NCBI RefSeq assembly: GCF_014858725.1
Contig: NZ_AQGV01000014.1
Coordinates: 248,001 to 312,000 of the forward strand
Origin: Pseudoalteromonas aurantia 208
GTDB taxonomy: Bacteria > Pseudomonadota > Gammaproteobacteria > Enterobacterales > Alteromonadaceae
Length of the DNA stretch: 64,000 nucleotides
Direction: 5' to 3'
A program made the translations under genes and the position numbers. Positions within the stretch are counted from its first letter, which is position 1; each line of letters begins with the position of its first letter. Below, in pieces: positions 10,901 to 22,000 of this stretch. The notes below the pieces were generated by a model. The model did not search any database, was not told where the DNA came from, and saw only the letters and a program-made list of their open reading frames with translations.

Positions 10901-13900
10901 GCCATATCTACATATTGCGCCCCTTGTCCAGGGAACATAAATATAATTGAGCGGTTGTCACCTTCATTTTTCACAACCTTTGGATTGTCTTTTAATTGAC
11001 TAATTGCATCCTCTATCGACTGACAAGACACGTGAGTACTGTATTCATACTGTGTTCTGCCAACCTGCAATGTGTATGCAATGTCGTGCATACTTACGCT
11101 ACGCTCTGTTTGCTGCTCTAAATGATGGACTAAATTGTGACATGCCGTTTTGACTGCCGTAGGAGATTTTGCCGAAATAGGTATCAGCCAAGTATCTCGT
11201 GGTGAGGTACTCGGTGCTACCTCTGGAGCCTGCTCCATAATCACATGCGCATTTGTGCCTCCAATTCCAAAAGAGCTAATACCAGCGCGTCTTACTGCAT
11301 TCTCTTCACATTCCCACGTTTTCAAGTCCTTGTTAATATAAAAAGGTGTCTTCTCAAAATTTATCTGAGTATTACTTTGTGTAAAGTTAATGCTCGGTGG
11401 GATCTGCTTATTTTTCATTGCTTCAACCACTTTAATCATGCCAGCAGTACCTGCAGCAACATCTAAGTGGCCAATATTCGCCTTTACTGACCCCAATGCA
11501 CAATAACTTTTCTGTGGTGTTTTATAGGCTTTTTGCAAAGCCTTAACTTCAATAGGGTCCCCTATTTTAGTCCCTGTTCCATGCGCCTCAAGATACTGAA
11601 TTGACTCTGCATCAACATTGGCATTATCCATCGCCTTTTTAATTACCGCCGTTTGTCCCGAAATACTCGGCGCCATATAGCCGACTTTCTGAGCCGCATC
11701 ATTATTTACCGCGGTCCCTTTGATCACAGCATGAATCGTATCTTGATCGGCCAGTGCTTTATCTAAGCGTTTCAGTAAAAGTACGCACCCACCACTGCCA
11801 CCGCGAGTACCCGATGCATTCACATCAAAAGGTCGACAATGCCCATCAGATGAATTTACGCCCCCTTCAACATAAGAGTAACCGTCTGGTTTTAATGACG
11901 CTAAGCGCGCACCACCAGCCAATGCCATATCACACTCATTAAGCAGTAAGCTATTACATGCTTGATGCACATTAACCAGTGAAGAGGAGCAAGCTGATAA
12001 TACATTTAAACTCGGCCCCGTTAAGTTCAATTTATATGACAACTTTGTGGCTAAGAAGCCTGCACTCGTGCTAGAAACAAGGCTCTGCGCTGCTCCACCA
12101 ACTACATCTGGGTTGGAAATTAGATTCTCTATTAAATAGGCACTGTCCGTCACACCAACAAAAACACCCACATCCTTCGGCTGTGACCTGTCACCATACC
12201 CTGAGTGCTCTAATGCATCAGAAGCAACTTCAAGCATAAGTCGGTGCTGCGGATCTAATAACTCAGCCTCTCGAGGTGTAAAATCGAAATGTTTCGCATC
12301 AAAATCGGCAATGTTATCTAACACGTCCATCGATTTCACATAGTGTGGATCTTGAAGTACGAGAGGATCAACGCCCGCAGCCTTTAATTCTTCATCACTG
12401 AAAAACTGTATTGATTCTTCCCCTGAGCGAATATTTTCCCAAAATTTATCGACATTATCAGCCCCTGGGAATCGCCCTGCCATACCAATAACAGCTATGT
12501 CGGTATTGCCTAACTCAACTGTTCTTGCTGATTTAGACGGTAACGCTTCCTCTTCTGCTGCGCAATCATCTGATAAGAATTGCGATAAACTATGTATCGT
12601 TGGATATTCAAATATATCAGTGAGCTCAACTTCTAAGTCCAAGCGTTCCTGTATGACTTTTTGCAAAGTAATACTCAATAAAGAGTTACCACCCATTTCA
12701 AAGAAATTACTATGCGTTGACACTTTTTCTAGCTCTAGTAAGTCACACCAAATAGCCATTAGTGTTTTTTCTATGTCATTCTTAGCGCTAACAAAAACCT
12801 CATTACGCACAACATCCCCAGGATGTGGCAATGCATTTTTATCCATTTTACCGTTAGCAGTTAATGGCCATTCATCTACCAAAATAATGAAGCTCGGCAC
12901 CATATAATCTGGGAGCTGTTTTCCTAATGCCATTTTAATGTCAGCAACCAATATATCCCACTGTTCTGTTTCTGTATCGTGCTGTGCTTTAACATAGCCC
13001 ACTAACTGCTGTGAACCTGCCACTTTATGTGTTGTGACAAGTGCTGAATTCACCAGTGCTAATTTTTCTAATTGTGCTTCAACCTCGCCAAGCTCGATTC
13101 TAAATCCACGGACTTTCACCTGATCGTCAGAACGGCCTATAAATTCAAGGTTACCGTCTGGCAAATAGCGCACTAGATCCCCCGTTTTATATAAATGAGT
13201 TGAGCTGTTTGTGGTGTTTTCATCGTAAAACGGGTTCGTAATGAAGCGTTCAGCTGTCAAATCAGGGCGATTTAGATAACCACGCGCTAATCCATTTCCG
13301 CCAATATGAAGTTCACCGATACCACCATATGGCACCAGCATATTATTGTGCATGATAAATAGTGATTTACCGGGCAGAGCTTTACCAATACTGACATCAT
13401 CACGACAGTTGAGCGATGCAACCGTACTCCACACCGTCGCTTCCGTTGGACCATATTCGTTAAACAACACAACTTGTTGATTAGCAAACTTTTGGTAATG
13501 TTTTTCAACCACATTCTTTGAACAACTTTCCCCAGCAACAATTGCCCCTTTCAATGCGGGTAGTGTGGTACTGTCGACTTCATTAAGTATCAAGTCATAG
13601 AAGCTCGGCACCATCAATAAATGGCTGATTTCATGCGCTTTTAACTGGTTCACAATATATGAGGTGTCACCCTTGTTATGTGTGCTCAGTAAACATAGCT
13701 TTGCACCGCCACATAAAGTGGAAAAAATACCTGCAACTGAACTATCAAACGACATCGACGAAATCAGCAAAAAGCTCGTGAACTCAGTGTATGTTTCATA
13801 TCGGCATTCAGTCGAATAAACCAGTGACTCATGTTCAATCATAACGCCTTTAGGCTGACCTGTTGAACCTGACGTGTAAATAACATATGCCAGATTAGAT

Positions 13901-15999
13901 GCGGTTAAATTTATCGTGCTTGGTAACACGTTTTCTTTCGAGTATTGCGTGAATACATGCGTAACGTGAGCAGCTGCAACTTCTCCCAAATTATCCAATG
14001 GTACAATCGTCCCTTGGAAATCGGATAACACATCCTGCACTTGAGATTGACACAATACTAAGCTTAACTGGGCGTCTTCTAGCATGTAATTCAGACGTGA
14101 TTGAGGATAGTCAGGATCTAACGGTACATAAGCACCACCAGCTTTTAAAATTCCCAAAATACCAATGACCATTTCAACCGAGCGCTCAGCACATAAACCA
14201 ATGAAAGTGTCAGGTGTTATACTATGATTAGCGTGGATATAATGCGCCAATTGATTCGCTTTTTCGTTCAATTGTTTATACGTTAATTGCTGGTCCTCAA
14301 ACACAACAGCAATATTATCTGGGTTCTCTTGCGCCTGGTGCTCAAACAATTCATGAATACATTTACCTGTTGAGTAGTTCATTTCATTGTCATTTAAATC
14401 ATGTATCAAATGGCGCGTTTGCGCTGCTGATAACATAGGCACTGTCTGTGGTGATTGAGTTGATGGAGTTTGGCTCAACCCTGTTAATAAAGTACACAGA
14501 TGCTCATTCAACTCTTTAATATGTTGCTCTGTAAATAAGCTAACATCATACGTCCATCGTAGCCCAACGCCCTCATCACTGATATTTAAGTCAATATCGA
14601 GGTCAAATTTGACCTGAATAAGATCAGATGCATTGGCGCTTAACTCCACATTAGGCAATTGAAATGAATCAATGCCATTTTCACCATCGATACCATAGCT
14701 GGTACTCGTGGTCATCATTATCTGAAACAACGGATTATATGCTTTACTCCTTGGGACTTTAATATGATCGATCAATTGTTCAAAAGGCACGTCCTGATTT
14801 GATTGTGCATCTAGGTGCACCTGCTTAATGTGTGAAAAGAAGTCAGTCAGTGAGTTATGTTCCGTACTCGCCCTGAGTACTAACGTATTAACAAAGAAGC
14901 CAATCAAAGGCTCTAATTGTGTTTGCAACCTATTGGCTACTGGCGTGCCGATCACAATATCATGGGTATTACTATGGCGAGATAGTAATAAAGAGAGTGC
15001 ACCATGCAATAGCATGAATGGCGTCAACTGATAGTCTTGAGCGACAGACATAAGCTGCTTTGCAATATGACTCGGTAATGTGCCTCTTACCACCGATGCC
15101 GCTTGCTGTTTATTAACTGGGCGAGCATGATCAAGCGGTAATGAATGAACCGCAGGGACCTCATCTAGTTGCTTTTCCCAATACCCCAACTGCTTTTCTA
15201 GCACCTCACCTTCTAGGTATTCACGCTGCCACTGAGCATAATCGGCATATTGAATATCAAGCGCTGGTAATGGGTTATCTTGATTTAAATAGTAAGCATG
15301 ATACAGCGTCAAAAACTCTTTTGTTAACACCTCGACTGACCAGCCATCTGAAGCAATATGATGCATATTAAACAGTAATACCCCGGATTGCTCTGTTTTC
15401 TTCAAATAACAGACTCGCAGCATTAAGTCACTTTCAAGATCGAATGGTGTCGTAATATCTGCGTCAATCAGTGCTTGTATCGCGTGATCTTGAGTCTCAT
15501 CCGTGAGATGGGTTAAATCTTCTTGCTGAATACTAAAATTCGCCTCAGCCATATTCTGAACTTGCTGTAATATTTGTCCGTCTTCTTTAAGATATACAGT
15601 ACGTAGCACTTCATGTCGTTCGATAATGGTACTAAACACAGCATTTAACAGCGTGCTATCAAGCGTTCCTTTAACATCGAAAGCCATTGGCATATTATAT
15701 TCTGGTGACCCACTTTGCAGGTTATCAATAAACCACAAGCGTTGCTGCGCAAATGACACCTTTGCTTTGCCCGTCGGTCGATCAAACGCCTTGATCTGGT
15801 CACCCTCAGTTTGTTCACTGTACATCTCAGCCAATTGTATAAGGTAATCAACCAAAATTGCCTTGTTATTTTTGATTAAATCACGCAGCTCAATGGTGAT
15901 AGCCCCTTTTGGCGCTTTTGCTTTAAGTTGATTATTATCGTCTAAATAAAGATCAATATCCGACATCGCTAATGTATTAATTATATTTTTTGCATTCAT
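7933..15999 (-). CDS. Hybrid NRPS-PKS: TubC-C-A-PCP-KS-AT-KR-ACP
   Basis: The ATG at 15999 is chosen because it follows the upstream stop by 1 bp and has GAGG upstream; the frame is open to 16035. About 2688 residues. In order: docking domain; C domain with HHIASDGWS; A domain with TSGSTGQPKG, SFDSSV, EYGPTE and NGKMDK; carrier with MGGNSLLS; ketosynthase with Cys in SACSSS and histidines in EAHGTGT and NIGHLD; acyltransferase with GHSIGE and TSHAFHS, the HAFH type expected for malonyl-CoA; ketoreductase with TGGLGNIG, Ser in MSSLSS and Tyr in YAAANIY; carrier with LGGDSLVV. There is no dehydratase, enoylreductase or methyltransferase, so the unit should remain a beta-hydroxy acyl group. By-eye A code: D-S-A-L-I-A-E-V-W-K, which I cannot assign. 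The tail ends EEGTF. Confidence 0.93.
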   Translation of the reverse strand: MNAKNIINTLAMSDIDLYLDDNNQLKAKAPKGAITIELRDLIKNNKAILVDYLIQLAEMYSEQTEGDQIKAFDRPTGKAKVSFAQQRLWFIDNLQSGSPEYNMPMAFDVKGTLDSTLLNAVFSTIIERHEVLRTVYLKEDGQILQQVQNMAEANFSIQQEDLTHLTDETQDHAIQALIDADITTPFDLESDLMLRVCYLKKTEQSGVLLFNMHHIASDGWSVEVLTKEFLTLYHAYYLNQDNPLPALDIQYADYAQWQREYLEGEVLEKQLGYWEKQLDEVPAVHSLPLDHARPVNKQQAASVVRGTLPSHIAKQLMSVAQDYQLTPFMLLHGALSLLLSRHSNTHDIVIGTPVANRLQTQLEPLIGFFVNTLVLRASTEHNSLTDFFSHIKQVHLDAQSNQDVPFEQLIDHIKVPRSKAYNPLFQIMMTTSTSYGIDGENGIDSFQLPNVELSANASDLIQVKFDLDIDLNISDEGVGLRWTYDVSLFTEQHIKELNEHLCTLLTGLSQTPSTQSPQTVPMLSAAQTRHLIHDLNDNEMNYSTGKCIHELFEHQAQENPDNIAVVFEDQQLTYKQLNEKANQLAHYIHANHSITPDTFIGLCAERSVEMVIGILGILKAGGAYVPLDPDYPQSRLNYMLEDAQLSLVLCQSQVQDVLSDFQGTIVPLDNLGEVAAAHVTHVFTQYSKENVLPSTINLTASNLAYVIYTSGSTGQPKGVMIEHESLVYSTECRYETYTEFTSFLLISSMSFDSSVAGIFSTLCGGAKLCLLSTHNKGDTSYIVNQLKAHEISHLLMVPSFYDLILNEVDSTTLPALKGAIVAGESCSKNVVEKHYQKFANQQVVLFNEYGPTEATVWSTVASLNCRDDVSIGKALPGKSLFIMHNNMLVPYGGIGELHIGGNGLARGYLNRPDLTAERFITNPFYDENTTNSSTHLYKTGDLVRYLPDGNLEFIGRSDDQVKVRGFRIELGEVEAQLEKLALVNSALVTTHKVAGSQQLVGYVKAQHDTETEQWDILVADIKMALGKQLPDYMVPSFIILVDEWPLTANGKMDKNALPHPGDVVRNEVFVSAKNDIEKTLMAIWCDLLELEKVSTHSNFFEMGGNSLLSITLQKVIQERLDLEVELTDIFEYPTIHSLSQFLSDDCAAEEEALPSKSARTVELGNTDIAVIGMAGRFPGADNVDKFWENIRSGEESIQFFSDEELKAAGVDPLVLQDPHYVKSMDVLDNIADFDAKHFDFTPREAELLDPQHRLMLEVASDALEHSGYGDRSQPKDVGVFVGVTDSAYLIENLISNPDVVGGAAQSLVSSTSAGFLATKLSYKLNLTGPSLNVLSACSSSLVNVHQACNSLLLNECDMALAGGARLASLKPDGYSYVEGGVNSSDGHCRPFDVNASGTRGGSGGCVLLLKRLDKALADQDTIHAVIKGTAVNNDAAQKVGYMAPSISGQTAVIKKAMDNANVDAESIQYLEAHGTGTKIGDPIEVKALQKAYKTPQKSYCALGSVKANIGHLDVAAGTAGMIKVVEAMKNKQIPPSINFTQSNTQINFEKTPFYINKDLKTWECEENAVRRAGISSFGIGGTNAHVIMEQAPEVAPSTSPRDTWLIPISAKSPTAVKTACHNLVHHLEQQTERSVSMHDIAYTLQVGRTQYEYSTHVSCQSIEDAISQLKDNPKVVKNEGDNRSIIFMFPGQGAQYVDMAKQLYINEPTFKAQFDQCAQHLALLSGESLEAIIYPSENGSVTTDMAQTLLNQTHITQPALFTIEYSLAKLLQSWGIEPDAMIGHSIGEYVAACLAGVFTLDDALKLVSARGQLMQQAAPGSMLSISMAAEHLRPLLVMTGTCMAGVNSANNCVASGSKEDLTHLEKLLDERNISYRPLHTSHAFHSKMMDVILDEFLQVIKGVALHAPVMRYVSNLTGQFITAEQAQDPHYWANHLRGTVLFADGIETILSDDEDLCSAKVMIEVGPGRSLSTLARKSAQAREHVIVPTTRHPNESTCDVVSLQNTIGKLWSNGINVNWDAFNLGQRGRRVPLPTYPFEKTRYWIEAGSVLPTTRVNNPNAKLPSDMWWSVPTWKQKAAVKQGKMQLDTALKSWLLIMDTEGVAEQLSAHLHSLGHTVVCAYPGDTFSYLGENNYTFDMSQEAEHYTLLDAVNARTPLTRLVHLTSISSGAQNPSDDMDSFWSTQQSGALSALYFMKAIVKADLSTDIAVDCITNEIESVTGEELINPGQATITSLCKVAPQEYPDLSCRHIDIQLQPHRGDTYLTRLGKRLSTELMSIQRSTTAALRGSQYWEKQYEQTHIAADAPAAHTLKDNGVYLITGGLGNIGLLLAGYISKTVSNPKLVLVGRSEFPQRSEWRGLIQSQPESKVCERINQIQQIESRGAQVSVMAADSAELTQMEAVFNAVERDFGKVNGIIHAAGQLHGSMTALVETTEQDFEQQYSSKVAGVMVLDKLLRNRNVDFCLLMSSLSSVLGGLGFSAYAAANIYMDAFVQNKHIQEDERWISVNWDGWDFSGEAANNIGFSMTPEEGETAFSQLLSMSYYPQLVHSTGALDSRLKQWVDKVPSESQQTLYERPELDSDYVEPSNEIEQKLVAIWQDVLGIEQIGTEDNFFDLGGDSLVVTRVISEVRKTFSVGESVVSISEFFEQPVIKHLAKKVAIELEDTQVESKKAQLLEAGKAVEEGTF

Positions 16000-16000
16000 T

Positions 16001-19000
16001 TTAAAACTCGACCTCTTCCATTTCACTTTCAACACGTTGCGTTAAACGTTCTTTTAATTGCTGTTTTGTTATTATCACATCACACAGCTGTGCCAATTCT
16101 TTTATATAAGGCGTGTCATACAGTACTTTTAAGTCTAACGACAAGCCGAATTCGCTTTGAATATGACTAAATAGTCGAACCATCAACAGTGAATGGCCTC
16201 CTAAGTCAAAAAAGCTTGCTGTCGTGCTAATTTTACTCGTCTCTAAGTTAAGTAACTCTGCCCAAATCGCGACAAGCGCTTTCTCAGTGTCTGTTTCTGG
16301 TGCCGTATATATACCTTCGTGTGCACCCCCTTGTGGTTCGGGTAGCGCTTTTTTATCTACTTTACCATTGGGTGTTAATGGCCACTCATCCACAATCACA
16401 ATTGCATTGGGCACCATATAATCTGGTAAACGTTGCATCAACGCAGACTTAATCTGGGAGGCATAATTATCAGTTAACGCATCCCCCTGCATATGGCTAT
16501 GCAGTTTTACATACCCGCTCAATAGCGGTTGCCCATCCACGTATTGCATCATTGCGAAAGCAGAATCTACCCACTCTAATTGCGCAAGCTGTGCTTCAAC
16601 TTCACCGATTTCGATTCTAAAACCACGTATTTTCACTTGATCATCTGCTCGACAAATAAATTCTAAATTGCCATCTGATATATATCGAACCATATCCCCA
16701 CTTCGATAAATACGTTCCGATTTACCAGATTCAGTTGTAAAAGTGGTGAACTTTTCTTCAGTCAAATCTGAGCGATTCAGATAACCTCGTGTCACCCCAT
16801 CACCCGCAATGCATAATTCACCTATAACACCGAGAGGTGCTTGAATACCGTTATTAAGCACGTAGAGCTGAGTATTGTTTATTGGCCGACCTATTAATAC
16901 ACTCGCACTACACTGTGCCAAATCACGTACATCACTGACGGAATAAGTTGTACAACCAACCACCGTTTCCGTTGGTCCATATTCATTAATATATGTCGCA
17001 TTTGGTAGGCATTCACCTTGCCATTTGTTTACTATTGCTGTTGTTAGCTGTTCACCACCAATCACAATGCTATGTGCATGCAGACATGGTGTCTCATTGG
17101 TGAAAAATGGGAATAAACCATCTAAATGCGTTGGCGTTATTTTAAACATCCAACTATCGCCTTGCTCAAATAAGTACCAAGATAACAACTCAAAGGTACG
17201 CAGCATGTCCTCAGGCAAAACCACCAGCTCTTTACCCGATACTAACGGTGTTAATAAACTTGTCACCGTTGCATCAAAGCTCAGTGGAGAGCTCACTACA
17301 GCCCCTTTATGGTCCGGCTGCCAATATTTCTTCGCATGACATAAATAATTAACAACACCTCGATGCTCAACTAATACACCTTTTGGTTTGCCAGTTGATC
17401 CTGATGTATAAATAACATATGCCAAATGGTTTGACGTTAGCGCTTGGGCTTTGCGATTCAAATTGTTGACTGGTAAATGGCCAAACATTGAATTTGTGCT
17501 CGCCTGTGTAGTACACAAGTCATCAATCTCAATCACTTGCGCGCTAAACTCACGGTGAAGCTCGCTAAAAGTCGATTGAGTCAATATCAAATGAACATCA
17601 GCATCTTCAACCATAAACTTTAAGCGTTCTAACGGGTAACTTGGATCAAGCGGCACATACGCCCCACCCGCTTTTAAGATAGCCAACACCCCAACCACCA
17701 TTTCCAATGATCGCTCAACACTCAGTCCAATCAGCGTGTCGGGTGTAACTTGATAGTCTGTGACTAATGCATGTGCCAATTGATTGGCTTTTTCATTCAA
17801 CTCATTATAAGTAAATTCAATGCCCTCAAACACCACTGCAATATGGCTTGGGTTGGCTCTCACTTGTTCTTCAAACAATTCATGGATACACATATCTTTT
17901 GCGTAATCACTGTGCGTCTCATTCAGTGTATGTGTCAGGTGTTCCAGTTCATTTTCCGGTAATACCGATATCGCAGTTAGAGGTATACTTTGCTCAGACT
18001 CTAAGCTCAATAATAGACCGTTCAGTGCACGTGTAAAATAGTCATGCAACTTTTCAGCACTGGTACCATTGGCTGTTTGAATTGAAATATTAAAGCCACC
18101 AGATGCATCATAGTCATCAATATTAATGAATACAGCGTAGTTATTTCTTTCTTGCGCGCCCAATACGTTGCATCCACGTATAATCTCATTCTCACCCTGC
18201 ATTTCTTGTGAGTGGCGATAGTTTAAAACTGAGTTAAATAGCCCTGAACCTAAAGGCGTTAAGTTAAGTACAGACGATAATGGCGTTTGCTCAACTTCAA
18301 TCAGTTCCTGCAGGTTGACCGAAACTTGTTCCACAACGTCTTTAACATTTTGCCCCGCAACTGATACTCGAAGTGGCAGAGTATTAATGGCCATGCCCAT
18401 TGTTCTTTGGCTGCTGGCATAATTGTTTAGCCTACCGGACAATACCGTACCAAACGCAATATCAGTATTATTCGTACATTGCGATGCCACTAAAGACCAA
18501 GCCGTATGCAAAATCGATGAAACATTTTGCCCAATACGCTTTGATACATTGCGCAGCACTTTTGCGGTAGAAGGTGCTATATTTTGGCTAAAAATTTGCT
18601 CCTCACTCGCTATTTTTGAACTAAATACCTCCGTTTTATCTTCCAAGCCTGCCAGTTTGTCTTGAAAGTACGCCACACCTTGATTTGCGTTATTTTTCAT
18701 TTTTGCATACGCCACTATATTCCGATAAGGCGTAGGTGGGAGCAGCAGTTCGGTTTGTTGCCCCATAATCGCACTTAACTCCTCAACCATAATATCCAAC
18801 CCAATATGATCAATGATTAAATGATGGTGCTCAACCAATACGATATATTCCGCTTTTCCTTCACATTTACCCACTTTCAGTTTAAGCAGTGGCCCTTCTT
18901 GCAAGCACATTCTGGATTCGAGGTAACTTTCTAATTGTGCACGACCAGCTTCAATAGAGTCATACTCATCCAGCGTTAAATGTCTGACTTCAAGCTCACA

Positions 19001-22000
19001 TTCTTTCAACACAACTTGAGTTGGTTCTGGTAAATCTTCCCAGAAAAAAGTAGTTCTCAATGTATCATGTCGGTTTACCAGCACCCTCATTGCCTCAATA
19101 AACCGTTCGAGTACCGCTTTATCATGCAACTGTAAGGTAAACGATGAAAGGTATAAGTCTTCTTCTTTATCCATAATATGGTGGAAAAGCATACCCTCTT
19201 GTAACGGACTAAGTGAATAAATATCACTAACGTTGCCCTTCCCCCCAGGCACCTTACTAATCAATTGAGAAAGCTGAGATTCTGAAAGTTCAACCATGTT
19301 CAACTGCTCTGCCGTTATAGCATTTCCTGATGAATCGATTGTATTTTTTGGTGGAACGAAGCGCTCAACTTGATCATCATATCTTCGCATTTTATTCGCT
19401 AACGCTTGCAAAGAAATCGGCAACAAAATATCGCTTATATTTAAGAAGTACCCCGCCTGCTTAAGTTTTGATTGAATTTTTAATGCCAATAACGAATGCC
19501 CACCTAATTCATAAAAACCACTTGTTACACTGACATTATTGGCCTCTAATTTTAGCTCATTGGCAATGATATCCACCAATGCATGCTCAACATCGCCCTC
19601 AGGAGCTTGATACGTCGTTAATAATAAATGACTGTCTATTGATGGCAGTGCTTTTTTGTCTATTTTGCCATTGAGTGTCAATGGCCACTCACCCACCACC
19701 ATGATCACCGTAGGTATCATATAATCCGGTAATTGCGTTAATAGGCTTCGTTTTACCTGTGTGACTAACTCTAAGCGCTCGCTATCATCAAGCTCAGCAC
19801 TTGACTTAATATACCCAACGAGCTGCTGACTGCCCGCCAACGCCTTCGCCATTACCAACGCTGAATCTACCCCTGAATGCGCCGACAACAGAGTTTCAAC
19901 TTCTCCCAACTCTACTCTAAAGCCTCGTATCTTCACCTGATCATCAACACGACCTATAAACTCCAAATTATCGTCAGATAAGTAACGTACTAAATCTCCA
20001 GTTCGGTATAGTCGTTCCGAGCTATTTGGTTTACCCTGATCGTAATACGGATTGTCGATAAAGCTCTTTGATGTCAGCTCTGGACGATTAAGGTACCCTC
20101 GGGCTAGCCCATCTCCCCCTATATATAATTCGCCCACAATCCCCTTGGGAGTCAACTTTTTCTCATGATCCAGTACAAACAAACTGACATTACGTAAATT
20201 ATTACCAATGTGAATATGAGATCCCTTTAGCTCCCCTACTGTCGCGCATACTGAGGTTTCAGAGGGGCCATAGGCATTAAATAGCCGATAGCTTTTACCC
20301 CAAGTATTAATGATATCATCAGCACATTGCTCTCCTGCAACAATCAGTGCTTGTAATGATAAATCACGCCTAAATTGGCTCGACATCAAAAATGCAGGGG
20401 GTAGCGTGGCATGCGTAATTTTCTGCTCAAATATAAATTCAAGCAGGAGCTCACTGTTTAGTCGCATCTCTTGATTTGCTATCACGAGCGCCGCACCAAA
20501 ATTCAGTGCCATCAACCACTCCCAGGTCGCAGCGTCAAAGCTAATCGACGCAAAGTGCAACACCCTACTGTTGGAAGATACACCAAACAACATCGCTTGA
20601 TTCAAGGATAAATTAACCGCACCTTGATGCTGTAGTAACACCCCTTTAGGTCGACCTGTCGAGCCTGAAGTATATATCACATACGCTAAATGAGATGACG
20701 TCAGCGCGAGTGATGATTTCGCTATATTTTCGATACTCTGGTCTTTATAAGAAGATTTATCATCAAGATGAATCACTTGAGCTGCGTAACCGCTTAATAC
20801 TTCACTCACTTGTGCATGACTCACTATTATTGTCAGTCCCGCATCTTCTACCATATAGTCTAACCGTTCTTTCGGATAGCTAGGGTCTAATGGTACATAC
20901 GCACCACCAGCTTTAAGTATTCCCAGTATCCCTATTATCATCTCTAGTGAACGCTCAACACATAACCCAATCAATGTATCAGGAGTCACTCCCTGCTGCT
21001 CAACTAAGTAGTGGGCCAATTGATTTGCCCGTTCATTAAGCTCCCTGTAAGTCAAAGTCTCATTGTCAAATATCGCCGCAATATTATCCGGATTATCCTG
21101 TGCGTGCTGCTCAAATAATTCATGAATGCACTTGTCCTTTGGATAATCCATTGCAGTATCGTTGTGTGCATATATTAGATGATTCATTTCATCATCAGAC
21201 AGTAATGCTATCTGTGATAACGGCTGTTCGCTCGATTCAATCTCTACAATCCCTTGTAACATAGTGACAAAGTGCGCAGACATACCCTGTATGAAACAAG
21301 GTTCAAATAGCGTGTTTGCATAATGCCACTGGCAAATAACTTCACCACGATTTTCAATACAATTTAAATGTAGTTCTATATCTGTCTTTTTATAAGTCGG
21401 CTCTAAAATATCGATGTTCATACGACCTAGCGTCGTTACACTCGACTCAAATGCTGAGTAAGTAAACAAAGTTTGCGTCACTAAATCTCCTGATATGGAC
21501 GCAGTATTTACAATATCATTAAGAGGCAGGTCTTTATGTTCCATAACCTCACTCAGCATATCTTGATAACGCTGTATATTATTTGAAAAAGATACGTGAC
21601 CATCCACTTGAAACCTAATTGGCAGCGTATTAACAAAGTAACCAACCAATGACTGTAGTTGTGCATCATCACGATTCGCCACTGGCGTCCCAATTACCAC
21701 ATCTTGCTGCTGACTATACCTTGATAGCAACACCGTAAAAGCAAACTGAAGCAACGTATACATGGTCATATTGTGCTTACTACACATTTTTTTCAATTTG
21801 CAAATTAACTGCTCATCTAATGTCGTGCTCATTGTCTCGGCAATCAGGGAAGCATTAGCCTCTTTAGTCATACAACTCAAATTTAACGGCCCAGACACAT
21901 CATTCAAGTAAGTAGACCAAAATGCTCGATCTGCATCAGCAGACGGGTGGTTAAGATAATAATTTTGCCATTGACTAAAATGCCCATACTCATGCTGTAA